The notes: generated from the letters alone by a model not told the origin. A stretch of 19,866 bases of DNA from Ignavibacteriaceae bacterium (GCA_013388525.1 JACAFA010000268.1:1-19866); one strand, 5' to 3'. Positions 8,655 to 17,432 are shown, numbered from the stretch's first letter. Translations and numbers: made by a program.

Positions 8655-10220
8655 TTACAAAGCCTTAATCATTATCAGACTTATGTCATCTTCAAATTTA
8701 CCTGCTGTAAAAGAAGAAAATTCAGAAATAAATTTTTGAACGGGGGCCTGGTCTTTTTCAACCTTTAACAAAGCTTCTTCAAGTCCGTTAACTCCAAATT
8801 GAACACCATTACTGTTCCTGGATTCAATTATTCCATCACTCATTAAATACAAAATATCATTTTTGGTTAAAGTAATTTCAATATTTTCATAATCGGAATC
8901 AGGTGCAAAACCCAGCAATACTCCATTCGATTGAATTCTATGGATTATTTTGTTTTCATAATTATGGTAGATTAATGGCAAATCTCCTGCGCCTGAATAC
9001 AAAGCTTTCATCTTTTGATTATCAAAAACCAGTATTGAAAGTGTTGTAAACACTTCGGATATTTTTGCATCATTGTAAACGGCAAGATTAAGTTTCTTTA
9101 AAATATCAGCGGGGGTTAAACTAGATACTGATTGAAGTGCAACTCTTAAAGAGCTTCTTATATATCCGGCATAAGCATAAGCAAAATACCAGGCGCCCCA
9201 TTTTTTCCCCATTACATCTCCAAAGATTACCACCAGATTATTTTCATTGAACCTGAAGTAATCAATAAAATCTCCTCCCGGAATTCCCTGAAAAGGGACG
9301 TGCCAGTGTTTTATCTGGAAATTGTCAAACTCAGGCGATTCATCAGGAACAACTTTCATTTTCATTGAATCCGCTGCGCTGTGAAGTTCTGAAACTACTT
9401 TTTGCCGTTCTTTACCCAAACTTTTTATAATCGCTGAAACTTTTGCAACAACTACCCGGGGACCTGCGGTTTTAAGGACATAATCGGTTATTCCCAAATC
9501 ATATCCGTCTAAAATATCATTTTCAGAACCCTTTGATGTTAGAAAAATGAAAGGTATTGCTTTGATTTGCTCATCTTCCAGAATCATTTTTCTCAACTGA
9601 AAGCCATCAATCTTCGGCATCATTATGTCTGAAATAATTATGTCCGGATTTACTTTCTTAATAAGCTTAAGGCCATCTTCCGCATTAAATGCAATGTGGC
9701 ATTCAAACCCGCTTTTGTTAAGGTTATACTGGAATAATTTTGCAAGTGATTGGTCATCATCAATTAAAACAATTTGTGGAGTGGACTGAGATACAGTTTG
9801 CTCAATAATCCTTTTTGCCCCGTATATTTTAAATATATCTGCACGCCGGACAAGTGCCCGAACTTTCATAATCAATTCCTGAATCTCAAACGGCTTGGTG
9901 ATAAAGTCATCTCCACCCACTTCTATTGCTTTTTCTTTATCTTCAATTCCCGATTTTGCTGTTACAAAAATAAAAGGGAGTATTTTATATTCTTCTTTTT
10001 CCCTTACTTGCTTGCAAAATGTAAATCCATCCATCTCATCCATTGTAACATCACAAAGAACCAGATCGAATTTATTTTGATTGAGGTGAGCAAATGCTTC
10101 AGAGGGACCAACGGCTTCAAATACATCAAAGCCGTTATTTTTGAGGTGGTAACTTAATAGTTTTCTGATTGTAATATCGTCATCAATAACGAGAATTGTT
10201 TTTTTACTGTCAGCAGGCAT
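8655..10220 (-). CDS. receiver-receiver-PP2C (SpoIIE/RsbU-type) response regulator phosphatase
   Basis: A 521-residue cytosolic protein with two receivers and an output phosphatase. Receiver 1 (about 8-128) has Asp13-Asp14 and phosphoacceptor Asp57 with Lys109; receiver 2 (about 150-268) has Asp154-Asp155, phosphoacceptor Asp198 and Lys250, although the residue after that lysine is Thr where Pro is usual. Residues 305-521 are a PP2C/SpoIIE domain with metal-binding motifs GGDF (315-318), GDVMGK (334-339), SDGIIES (461-467) and DDISLIMI (511-518). The usual NAGHxP block is the variant SGAGDLP (409-415). Family members dephosphorylate STAS-domain antagonists, and a STAS gene lies 38 nt upstream in the same operon, the likely substrate. 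The ATG at 10220 has only a weak Shine-Dalgarno site. A gap of 115 nt to the next gene could hold a second promoter. Confidence 0.94.
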   Translation of the reverse strand: MPADSKKTILVIDDDITIRKLLSYHLKNNGFDVFEAVGPSEAFAHLNQNKFDLVLCDVTMDEMDGFTFCKQVREKEEYKILPFIFVTAKSGIEDKEKAIEVGGDDFITKPFEIQELIMKVRALVRRADIFKIYGAKRIIEQTVSQSTPQIVLIDDDQSLAKLFQYNLNKSGFECHIAFNAEDGLKLIKKVNPDIIISDIMMPKIDGFQLRKMILEDEQIKAIPFIFLTSKGSENDILDGYDLGITDYVLKTAGPRVVVAKVSAIIKSLGKERQKVVSELHSAADSMKMKVVPDESPEFDNFQIKHWHVPFQGIPGGDFIDYFRFNENNLVVIFGDVMGKKWGAWYFAYAYAGYIRSSLRVALQSVSSLTPADILKKLNLAVYNDAKISEVFTTLSILVFDNQKMKALYSGAGDLPLIYHNYENKIIHRIQSNGVLLGFAPDSDYENIEITLTKNDILYLMSDGIIESRNSNGVQFGVNGLEEALLKVEKDQAPVQKFISEFSSFTAGKFEDDISLIMIKAL

Positions 10221-10258
10221 CCGTTCATTTAACTCAATTTATAGCTGATTAAAAAATA

Positions 10259-10618
10259 TTATTGTTTAAAGCTTGCTACTGCTTCTTCTTTGGTTTTGAA
10301 TGTTTCGAATATTCTGTACATTCTGGTCAACTGAAACATTGCATGCACAGCCTGCTGAAATCCTACAAGCCTTAAATCACCTCCAAGACTGGTAACTTTT
10401 TTAAGGGAAACAACAAGTGCACCCAAAAAAGTAGAATCTATAAATTCACACTCGCTCAGATCCACAACAATCCGTCGCCAGCCTGCACGAATATCAGTAG
10501 CAAGAAGTTCTTTAAAGCTTTCTGCTTCTTTTAGAGTTGCCCTTGAAAGCATAACAATCTCAACAACCACGTTGTCATGGATTTCTTTAATAAAATCCAG
10601 GTCTTTTACTTCTTCCAT
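10259..10618 (-). CDS. STAS-domain anti-sigma-factor antagonist
   Basis: A 119-residue single-domain STAS protein of the SpoIIAA/RsbV type. The conserved block VVDLSECEFIDSTFLG (51-66) contains Asp61-Ser62, the position phosphorylated by the anti-sigma kinase in this family; Thr63 follows. In the known scheme the unphosphorylated antagonist binds the anti-sigma factor and frees the sigma factor, and a PP2C phosphatase reactivates it. The start is ATG at 10618, 1 nt after the stop of the upstream sigma-54 activator (sequence TAATATG), which suggests translational coupling; an upstream TTG at 10642 would overlap that gene and adds residues unlike the family. The PP2C protein 38 nt downstream is the likely partner. 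No anti-sigma kinase is encoded in the window. Confidence 0.93.
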   Translation of the reverse strand: MEEVKDLDFIKEIHDNVVVEIVMLSRATLKEAESFKELLATDIRAGWRRIVVDLSECEFIDSTFLGALVVSLKKVTSLGGDLRLVGFQQAVHAMFQLTRMYRIFETFKTKEEAVASFKQ

Positions 10619-10619
10619 A

Positions 10620-12002
10620 TTAATTCTGCACCCGATTTTCAATTTTATATTTGTCCATTAACCGATAAATAGTTGCTCTTCCCAGATGTAATTTTTTTGC
10701 AGCATCAACTATGTTACCGTGAGTTACTCTTAGAGCGTGTCTGATTGCTTCTTCTTTAAGTTTTTCAAAAGGAATTATTGTATCATCGGAAAACAATGCG
10801 CCATTAGGTTCAATGATGGCAGAATTTTCCATCGACCTTATCTGGATAGGGAGATCATCTACATCTATCGTTTCTCCTTCGGCAATGATAATGCATCTTT
10901 CAATGGTATTTTCCATTTCTCTGATGTTGCCGGGCCAATTATATTCATAAATTAATTTTAAAGCACGCTTACTGAAACCTTTAATATTCTTTCCAAGTTT
11001 TTTACTGAATGTATCAAGAAAATGCTGGGCAAGAACGAATACATCGCCTTTTCTTTGCCTCAAAGGTGGAACATAAATCGGGAAAGAGTTTAATCTGTAA
11101 AATAAGTCTTCTCTGAATTCTCTTTTTTCAACGGCCAGTTTCAAATCACGGTTGGTTGCCGAAATTATTCGTACATCGGTTTTAATCAGCTCTGTGCCGC
11201 CAACTCTCTCGAATTCTCTCTGTTGAATTACTCTTAAAAGCTTTGCCTGAAGAAGCATTTCAAGTTCGCCAACTTCGTCAAGAAATATTGTGCCTTCATT
11301 TGCAAGTTCAAATTTTCCGAGTTTACGCTGATGAGCACCAGTAAAAGATCCTTTTTCATGTCCGAACAACTCACTTTCAAGAAGCTCGCGTGGAATCGAA
11401 GCACAATTGACCACTACAAATGGTTTATCTTTTCTTTTACCGTTATAGTGAATGGCCCTTGCAATTAATTCTTTTCCGGTACCGCTCTCTCCATAAATCA
11501 AAACTGTTATTTCATTATCAAGGACTTTTGTAACAAGCTTAAAAACATCCTGCATTTTACCATCAGCGGATATGATGTTATCAAAGCTGTAATCCTTTTT
11601 CACATTTTCTTTTAAAATCTGGAGTTCTTTGGTGAGCTCATAGTTCTTTACTGCGTTTTTGATTGCAAGTTCTAATCTTTGCTGATCGATTGGTTTCGGG
11701 AAATAATCGAAAGCACCATACTTTAAAGCTTGTACGGCAACTTCAATGCTGCCCTGAGCTGATAACATAATAACCGGAAGATTTTCATCGTATTGCTTTA
11801 TTCTCTTTAATGTTTCAATTCCGTCTAAACCTGGCAGCATAATATCAAGTAAAATGAGGTCGGGGCGCATATGAAGTTTTTTCAGAGCATCTTCACCATT
11901 CGAAAAAACTTCAACTTCGTATTTCCATTTATCTTTAACCCAGTAGGAAAGAAGTTTTGAGATTGCCTGCTCATCATCAATAATGAAAATTAATTTCTGC
12001 AC
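10620..12002 (-). CDS. NtrC-family sigma-54-dependent response regulator
   Basis: A 460-residue enhancer-binding protein that, when phosphorylated, should use ATP to open sigma-54 promoters. Receiver (1-115): Asp9-Asp10, phosphoacceptor Asp53, Lys103. AAA+ domain (about 140-375): Walker A GESGTGKE (171-178), sigma-54 contact loop GSFTGA (218-223, the common GAFTGA with Ser for the first Ala), Walker B IFLDE (239-243) and the NWPGNIRE signature (355-362). C-terminal Fis-type helix-turn-helix about 415-455, with NIVDAAKKLHLGRATIYR. The start is GTG at 12002, preceded by AAGGA at good spacing. It lies 24 nt after the PAS histidine kinase, its probable partner, and 1 nt before the STAS gene. I found no clear -24/-12 promoter in the window's intergenic regions, so targets lie elsewhere or escaped me. 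Confidence 0.96.
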   Translation of the reverse strand: MQKLIFIIDDEQAISKLLSYWVKDKWKYEVEVFSNGEDALKKLHMRPDLILLDIMLPGLDGIETLKRIKQYDENLPVIMLSAQGSIEVAVQALKYGAFDYFPKPIDQQRLELAIKNAVKNYELTKELQILKENVKKDYSFDNIISADGKMQDVFKLVTKVLDNEITVLIYGESGTGKELIARAIHYNGKRKDKPFVVVNCASIPRELLESELFGHEKGSFTGAHQRKLGKFELANEGTIFLDEVGELEMLLQAKLLRVIQQREFERVGGTELIKTDVRIISATNRDLKLAVEKREFREDLFYRLNSFPIYVPPLRQRKGDVFVLAQHFLDTFSKKLGKNIKGFSKRALKLIYEYNWPGNIREMENTIERCIIIAEGETIDVDDLPIQIRSMENSAIIEPNGALFSDDTIIPFEKLKEEAIRHALRVTHGNIVDAAKKLHLGRATIYRLMDKYKIENRVQN

Positions 12003-12026
12003 GATTTTTTCCTTAGTTTGTTAATT

Positions 12027-13613
12027 TCATTGAGCTTTAGGTAATTTGACAATTACCGAGGTTCCCTGACCCGCTTCACTCTGGATCGAAACCGAACCTT
12101 TATTTAACTCAATGATCTGATTAACAAAAACTAAGCCAAGCCCCTTGCCGGGTATTTCTTCCGCTTTTTTTTGAGCTCTATAGTACTTTTGAAAGATAAA
12201 AGGCAGGTCTTTAGAAGGTATTCCAACACCCGTATCGGAGAAAATGATCTCAATTTCCTTGTATAAGCTGTTTACAATAAGAGTAAATCTACCACCAGGA
12301 TTTGTAAACTTTACAGAATTATTTACTATCTCCATTAAAGCTTCGTAAATCCTTTCTTCGTCCCCATCTATCAAAATTTCCTGAGAAATCATTTCGAATG
12401 TAAAAATTATCCCTTTTGCTTCGGATAATCTCCTGGCTTTTTCAGCAATCTTAATCAGAGTATGATCTAATCTGAACCGGCTTTTTTGCAATACGAGTTT
12501 TCGGTCATCCACCCCGGAAATATCAAGCAACTGGTTGATTAGCTTTGCTAATCTTTTTCCTTCTTCGAGAATTATCCGGTTGAATTCGTTTCTCATTTCA
12601 ATTGGCATATCAGGATCTGAGGCTATTGTTTCCGAAAATCCGATTACCGATGCAAGCGGGGTTCTTAATTCATGCGAAACATTGGAAACAAAATCACTCT
12701 TCATCCGGTTAAGTTCATTAATAAAAGAAATATCCTGGTTATATCTTGATTTTTCAATCATTAACAACCTGTTTGCCTCAGTCAGCTTTGGAATTATTTC
12801 TTTCAGTTCCTGTTCATACTTTCTTTGCAGAGATAGATTTTTTGCAATACCATAAACAACTTTTTTCTGGCCAGAATCTGAGGTTTTCAGTCTTATGGAA
12901 AAAGGCACTTCAATTTCGGGTTTCATTATCAAATTCACATTCAACTGAAGAGTTACAGAGTCCGCTAAATTTTTCAATTCGGCAATAACTCTTTCAGAAT
13001 CAGCAGAAGAAACTATTTCAAGAAAATGTTTCCCGATAAGATTTCCGGGTTGATGCCCCAGAATTCCTGCTCCTGAAGGATTTACTTCAATAAAACATCC
13101 ATGATCATCAAGAATGAAAACCAGGTCATCGGAAATACTCAGGAACTGTTTGTATTTTTCCTCCCATTCATTTGACAAACCAGGTTCTATCTCACCGGCT
13201 TTTTGAGAAATGTTCCGAAGATATGCGTGCAAATGTCTCTGAATAATCGGTAAAAAATTGTCCATCAGATAAAGTTTTTCCCGGGAAAATTTTTCTTTGT
13301 CCTTTGATATTAAAACAAGTGAGACTGAATTTGCGTTTCGAATCGTTACAATTTTGCGAATAAAAATTTCGCAATGTTTTTGGGGACTTTTCAGTGAATC
13401 AAATTGTTCAGCGGAAGTAATGATTTCTTCAGGAAAGATATGAGACTTTTCAAGGCGCAAGAGATAATTATTCAATTCTGCAAATTGTTCTTCCTCTTCG
13501 CCACACTGAAATGGAATATTAAAACCATCATTAAGAATATGAATGAAGTAACCGGACCGGCTGTCGCTAAGAAGAATAATGATTTCAAGAATATTATTTA
13601 TAAGTTCATTCAT
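12027..13613 (-). CDS. soluble PAS-domain sensor histidine kinase
   Basis: A 528-residue kinase without membrane segments, so it senses a cytosolic signal. Residues 1-135 form a GAF-like or otherwise unassigned sensor region. A PAS domain follows at about 150-265 (SDDLVFILDDHGCFIEVNPSG is its opening), then a coiled-coil linker to 305. The dimerisation domain has the H-box SHELRTPLASVIGF (313-326, phosphoacceptor His314), and the ATPase domain has the N-box EIVNNSVKF (428-436), G1 DTGVGI (460-465) and G2 GKGLGL (489-494). All catalytic boxes are intact. The ATG lies 24 nt upstream of the NtrC-type regulator, making a likely cognate pair. It is the first gene of the signalling island and has a candidate promoter about 75-100 nt upstream. 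Confidence 0.95.
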   Translation of the reverse strand: MNELINNILEIIILLSDSRSGYFIHILNDGFNIPFQCGEEEEQFAELNNYLLRLEKSHIFPEEIITSAEQFDSLKSPQKHCEIFIRKIVTIRNANSVSLVLISKDKEKFSREKLYLMDNFLPIIQRHLHAYLRNISQKAGEIEPGLSNEWEEKYKQFLSISDDLVFILDDHGCFIEVNPSGAGILGHQPGNLIGKHFLEIVSSADSERVIAELKNLADSVTLQLNVNLIMKPEIEVPFSIRLKTSDSGQKKVVYGIAKNLSLQRKYEQELKEIIPKLTEANRLLMIEKSRYNQDISFINELNRMKSDFVSNVSHELRTPLASVIGFSETIASDPDMPIEMRNEFNRIILEEGKRLAKLINQLLDISGVDDRKLVLQKSRFRLDHTLIKIAEKARRLSEAKGIIFTFEMISQEILIDGDEERIYEALMEIVNNSVKFTNPGGRFTLIVNSLYKEIEIIFSDTGVGIPSKDLPFIFQKYYRAQKKAEEIPGKGLGLVFVNQIIELNKGSVSIQSEAGQGTSVIVKLPKAQ

Positions 13614-13646
13614 ATCAAGTGAATTTCTTTGTAAAAAAAATACTAA

Positions 13647-13689
13647 TAGTGAGATTATTTCACTAATCTGCTAAACGAAAATATTCGTT
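13647..13689. promoter_or_regulatory. two inverted repeats in the leader of the signalling operon
   Basis: AACGAA-AATA-TTCGTT (13674-13689) and TAGTGA-N7-TCACTA (13647-13665) both lie between the candidate promoter and the start of the PAS kinase gene, with the first touching the proposed -10. Their placement fits operator sites or leader hairpins. Basis is seen sequence plus position only; no known regulator's motif is recognised. Confidence 0.35.
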
Positions 13690-13716
13690 ATTAAAATCTT
13701 CTTTAATGAAAGTCAA
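13688..13716 (-). promoter_or_regulatory. candidate sigma-70-type promoter of the signalling operon
   Basis: On the minus strand TTGACT (13716-13711) and TAATAA (13693-13688) are separated by 17 nt, close to the housekeeping consensus. It would start transcription near 13680, giving a leader of about 65 nt for the PAS kinase gene. The match is good but in AT-rich DNA a chance match is possible, and promoter consensus in this group is poorly known to me. Confidence 0.4.
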
Positions 13717-13728
13717 TAAATAAAATAC

Positions 13729-14043
13729 TTGCCGATTGTAAAATTTGTTTTAATTGCTGTGTTCTTTTATACGGCGCTTAAGAACTTCGATCTTTTGCTC
13801 AGGAATTTATTAAATATTCCAACTCTTAAAAATGAGATTATCCATTTAATTGCCGGATATCATACTGGTCTTAACTGATTAGCAGTTCCTGAGGGATATG
13901 ATTTATCGGTTGAGAGTCTTGCGTAGTTATTCGAAAAGACAGCAATTGATTAAAAAGTTGATTTTATTGTCGGTTATAGTTTTGCTGTAAATGCACTAAC
14001 TGTAATTGCAGCATTAATAGTCGATGCGTTGAAGAGCAATTAA
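13729..14043 (+). pseudogene. probable decayed small membrane-protein gene with three in-frame stops
   Basis: One frame of 104 codons, with no frameshift needed, reads as coherent protein from TTG 13729 to TAA 14041-14043 but is broken by TGA (13876), TAG (13924) and TAA (13951). The first 49 codons start with a hydrophobic helix (PIVKFVLIAVFFYTA) and continue with a helical segment; the last 29 codons hold another hydrophobic stretch (DFIVGYSFAVNALTVIAALI). Each stop could arise by one C-to-T change from CGA, CAG or CAA. I do not recognise the family. It converges with the DUF4175 gene, 7 nt away. Random AT-rich DNA of this length would be expected to hold a few more stops, so the case rests mainly on protein-like composition and is tentative. 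The rest of the gap 13614-14050 holds only the promoter region described separately. Confidence 0.35.
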
Positions 14044-14050
14044 AAGCAAA

Positions 14051-17000
14051 TCAGTTCTTCTGAATTTTTTGGAGAGACTCATAATATCGCTTTATGAGGT
14101 TTTCATAATCTCTGAAATAGCCTTCCTGAACTGCTTTATTGTATTCTTCCTTTAACCTGAATTTCCCTTCTTCAGTTGAAAGATTAAGGTTTGCGGGAGA
14201 TTCCCTTATCACATTCTGGCCTGTAAATGATTCTCTTTCCTTTTCAAAATCCCTTTCATTTATCGAACGCTGTGCATCTAAAAGTTTTGATAAAATTCTT
14301 TCCTGTTTCTGAACAAGTTCATCGTTGAGCTTTTCAGTTTTCATATCAGAAACAACCTCCTGCATTTGTTTCAATATCTGGTCAAGGTTTGCAGGAAGCT
14401 TTTTAGATTCGCCGGAAATCTGAGATTCACGGTTCAACTGCTCAAGTGATTTTTGAATTGCGGACTGTTCATTTGCAAGCCGCTGTAATTCAGCCTGCTG
14501 CTGAAGCGAAAGTTTTCCCTGCTGCATCTGTTTTAGCATCTGTGTAAGGTTATTCAAATTCATCTGCTGACCTGAAAGCTGATTAAGCTGCTGCATCAGA
14601 GACATCATCCCGCCGCTGCTTCCTCCATTCATCATTGCTTCCATCGAATTTTTCATCATAGTTGCTGCTTCGTTAAGATGCATCATTGCCTTTCCCTGGT
14701 TCATAGATGCCAAACCACTGTTGCGGTTCTGAAGTGATCTTAGCGATTGATTCATTTCCTTCTGAGCATCACCCATTGACTTTCCCATCTCGGGTGAAAT
14801 TGCAAATGTTTTTTGGGAAAGTTCAGACATTTGCTGCATAATCCCGCTGAGATTCTGCTGAATCGTATTTTGCTCCTGAATTTTATCATTAAAAGTTCCG
14901 GAGCCGGGATCGAGTTTTTCTGTATTCTTTTTTAGCTCTTCCTGCTGTTTGGAAAGTTCCAGCAGGTTATCAAGTATTTTCATCATTTCAGTGAAAGTCT
15001 GCATCTGTGTTTGCTGCATAATCATCTGCTGCATTTGCTTCATATTTGAATTCATCTTTTTCATATTTTTGGAAAGCTGCTGCTGCTGCTGCTGCACTTT
15101 CTGTTTCATTCCCTGCTGAATATCCTGCATCGCATTTTCTGAAAGTTCAGGATTATTCTGCTGGTTCATCTCTTCCATCATTTCCTGCATTTCTTCGTTC
15201 GGAAGATCATCAAATTCACTCATCTTCTCCTGCAGTTCTTTCATCTCTTTTTCAAGTCGTTTCAGGTCATCAGTAGTTTCTTTCTGTTCTTTGCTGAGTT
15301 TATTTTTTTCTTCCTGATTTGATAAATCGGAATTCCCGGTTTTACTTTGAAGCTCCTCAAGATTTTTTTCAAGTTGTTCTAAGCGTTTTAACAAATCATC
15401 AACTTTCTGCTCAATCTGAATTCGTTTTAAGAGGTTCAAAGTTCTTTCTATAGATTTCTTTATTCTTTCTTCATCAAGTTTAAAGTTCTCAAGAGCATCC
15501 TGCGTCATTTGCCGATCCATTTTCTGAAGCATCTCTCTCATCTTATCCATCATTTTCTTCATTTCATCACTGGTCATTTCAGACATAAGCTCCTGAAGCT
15601 CGAGATATTTTTCAATTGTTTCTTTTGAGAGCAAATTATTCTGCTGAAGTTCCTGCTTCAAATCCTGAATGTTTTTTGCAATATCGTCCACTTTGTTTTG
15701 TAATGATTCAAACTCTTCAAGCGCTTTTTCAATCTTTTGCTTTTCTTCCCAGGTAATTTCTTTCTTGTCCTGCTTTAAATCCCGGTCAATTTTTTCCAGG
15801 GTTTTTTGCAGTTCTTCAGCTTTCTTTAATGTTTCATTAAGTTCATTTTCAGCTTGTTCATGTTTTTCATCCGTCCTTGTCAGAATTTCATCAAGCGAAG
15901 GAACCCGGATTGAATACTCAATTGTCCTGGATGATTTTGGACCTCGGTAATAATCATTATCAAATACTTCAAAATAGTATGTGACAACATCTTCAACTGC
16001 CAGACTCATTGAAGTTAGATTCCAGATATAGCTTACATCAATTGCCTTTTCAGATTTGCTGATAGGGATTTCAATTGACTTATATTCATTTTGAACAGCT
16101 TCATATTTTGAAAATGAAAGGCGGTACTTAATTAGTAAATTCGAAAAACCATAATCATCATTAATTTTTAACAACACAGCTAAACGGTTATCTGTAGCAA
16201 GAGATACATCACTGTTTGGGCTTACAACTTCAATTACCGGGTAAGCGTCATTGAGCATTTTGACTGAATAAGTAATAGGTGACAGATTTTCTTTACCATT
16301 CAAATCAGTGATAATAATTCTATAATCAACGTCTTTCCTGATCTGGAATTTACCTTCAGCAGAATTGGAGTTGATATTCATTTTAATATTACTGGTATCG
16401 CTGAAAACAATTCTGGCTTCTTTCAGTTCCTTATTAGAAATGAGATTTATGTTTACCACACTTCCAGCCAATGCCGAGATATTTCCATTATCCTTCTGAA
16501 CAATTTTGGGAATATTGGAATATCCGGGCGGAATAATTTCAAAATCAATCATACGTATTATTGGTCTGTCGGTTACTTTAACTCTGAACTCATCGCTTTT
16601 GATGTCTTCAGCTTCTGCAAAATATACGAATGAGCTGTAAACAGGATTTGTGATGAATGTAAAAACTCCCGTAGAATCAGGAACAAGTTTTATAAATGAA
16701 TAATCGGTTTGCTCTTCATACTTTTGAGCGAATAAGATTTCACCGGGTTTATAACCTTTAGTACTAATTTTAATTGTAAGTGATTCGCCTTTGGTTAACT
16801 CAACATCACCTGGCGAAACATTAAAGTAAAATTTCTGAGGAGGCAGGAACTGCTGATCATAGTTAATTAGTCTGAATGTTGCTGCCTGAAGACCAGGAAT
16901 GAATAAAAATAAAAGTGCACAAACCAATAGCACACCGCCGCTGTATACAAGCAAATCTTTTACACGCCTGAAATCAACAACAGAAGAAAAATCCAGTATC

Positions 17001-17431
17001 TGGGATTTGTCGTAAATAAATTTTAATGCAGCATAAGTAAGCGAAGACGAGTAATTTGAATTATTGCCATTTTCGACAAGTTGTATCGCATTCTTAAGAT
17101 CATCACTTATTGCAGGAAATTTCTGGCCCACCAAATCGGCTAAAGCCTCATGATTTTTTGAGCCCCAAAATCCAGCAGCCGTTAATAAAGGTTTCAGAAT
17201 AAAAGAAGAGATTAATAAAAGCACAGAAAAGATCAGGAAAATCAGCAGAAAAGATTTAACAGTGACAGAGAAGTAACTAACAAGTTCTGCCAGAGTTATC
17301 AAGGTAAATAAACCAAACAAAATTATGAAAACTTTTTGTGCACCGATACCGGCTTTTATTAATTGCTGCTTTTTAAAAAGAGCATTAAGCCTTGTGATAA
17401 TATCCTGATAGTATTTAGAATCTTTACCCAT
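14051..17431 (-). CDS. DUF4175-type large coiled-coil membrane protein
   Basis: A 1126-residue protein with three hydrophobic helices in the N-terminal fifth (about 33-52, 60-81 and 162-181), then a probable periplasmic part of repeated beta-rich segments (about 200-515), then some 600 residues of almost unbroken charged and Gln/Met-rich coiled coil. That layout and the neighbour match the DUF4175 family, whose biochemical role is not established. The start chosen is ATG 17431, 1 nt after the DUF4159 stop (TGATATG), so translation is probably coupled; an upstream TTG at 17458 would overlap that gene. In other Bacteroidota and Planctomycetes such genes often lie near MoxR ATPase and DUF58 genes, which suggests an envelope or surface machine; none is seen here. 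The coil includes a run of six Gln from CAG codons (15077-15094). Confidence 0.85.
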   Translation of the reverse strand: MGKDSKYYQDIITRLNALFKKQQLIKAGIGAQKVFIILFGLFTLITLAELVSYFSVTVKSFLLIFLIFSVLLLISSFILKPLLTAAGFWGSKNHEALADLVGQKFPAISDDLKNAIQLVENGNNSNYSSSLTYAALKFIYDKSQILDFSSVVDFRRVKDLLVYSGGVLLVCALLFLFIPGLQAATFRLINYDQQFLPPQKFYFNVSPGDVELTKGESLTIKISTKGYKPGEILFAQKYEEQTDYSFIKLVPDSTGVFTFITNPVYSSFVYFAEAEDIKSDEFRVKVTDRPIIRMIDFEIIPPGYSNIPKIVQKDNGNISALAGSVVNINLISNKELKEARIVFSDTSNIKMNINSNSAEGKFQIRKDVDYRIIITDLNGKENLSPITYSVKMLNDAYPVIEVVSPNSDVSLATDNRLAVLLKINDDYGFSNLLIKYRLSFSKYEAVQNEYKSIEIPISKSEKAIDVSYIWNLTSMSLAVEDVVTYYFEVFDNDYYRGPKSSRTIEYSIRVPSLDEILTRTDEKHEQAENELNETLKKAEELQKTLEKIDRDLKQDKKEITWEEKQKIEKALEEFESLQNKVDDIAKNIQDLKQELQQNNLLSKETIEKYLELQELMSEMTSDEMKKMMDKMREMLQKMDRQMTQDALENFKLDEERIKKSIERTLNLLKRIQIEQKVDDLLKRLEQLEKNLEELQSKTGNSDLSNQEEKNKLSKEQKETTDDLKRLEKEMKELQEKMSEFDDLPNEEMQEMMEEMNQQNNPELSENAMQDIQQGMKQKVQQQQQQLSKNMKKMNSNMKQMQQMIMQQTQMQTFTEMMKILDNLLELSKQQEELKKNTEKLDPGSGTFNDKIQEQNTIQQNLSGIMQQMSELSQKTFAISPEMGKSMGDAQKEMNQSLRSLQNRNSGLASMNQGKAMMHLNEAATMMKNSMEAMMNGGSSGGMMSLMQQLNQLSGQQMNLNNLTQMLKQMQQGKLSLQQQAELQRLANEQSAIQKSLEQLNRESQISGESKKLPANLDQILKQMQEVVSDMKTEKLNDELVQKQERILSKLLDAQRSINERDFEKERESFTGQNVIRESPANLNLSTEEGKFRLKEEYNKAVQEGYFRDYENLIKRYYESLQKIQKN
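15077..15094 (-). repeat. (CAG)6 trinucleotide run inside the DUF4175 gene
   Basis: Six identical CAG codons in a row encode six Gln within the Met/Gln-rich coiled coil. A pure triplet run can expand or contract by slippage in steps of one codon without breaking the frame, so length may differ between strains. Confidence 0.9.
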
Positions 17432-17432
17432 A

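Noticed and set aside
9774..10157. 127-codon plus-strand frame opposite the receiver-PP2C gene
   Set aside because: Antisense to two well-preserved receiver domains, Cys/Phe-rich with no recognisable fold; a shadow frame.
10619..10642. TTG start giving the STAS protein eight extra residues
   Set aside because: It would overlap the upstream gene by 23 nt and add residues unlike STAS proteins; the ATG at 10618 with TAATATG coupling is better.
7150..14050. Sigma-54 (-24/-12) promoter as a target of the NtrC-type activator
   Set aside because: No GG-N10-GC element with the expected flanking bases was seen in the intergenic stretches of the island or near the other genes, so no target is proposed within the window.
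15046..15950. Ser/Phe/Ala-rich plus-strand frames opposite the DUF4175 coiled coil
   Set aside because: They mirror the Gln/Lys/Glu codons of the real gene on the other strand and have no independent start signals.
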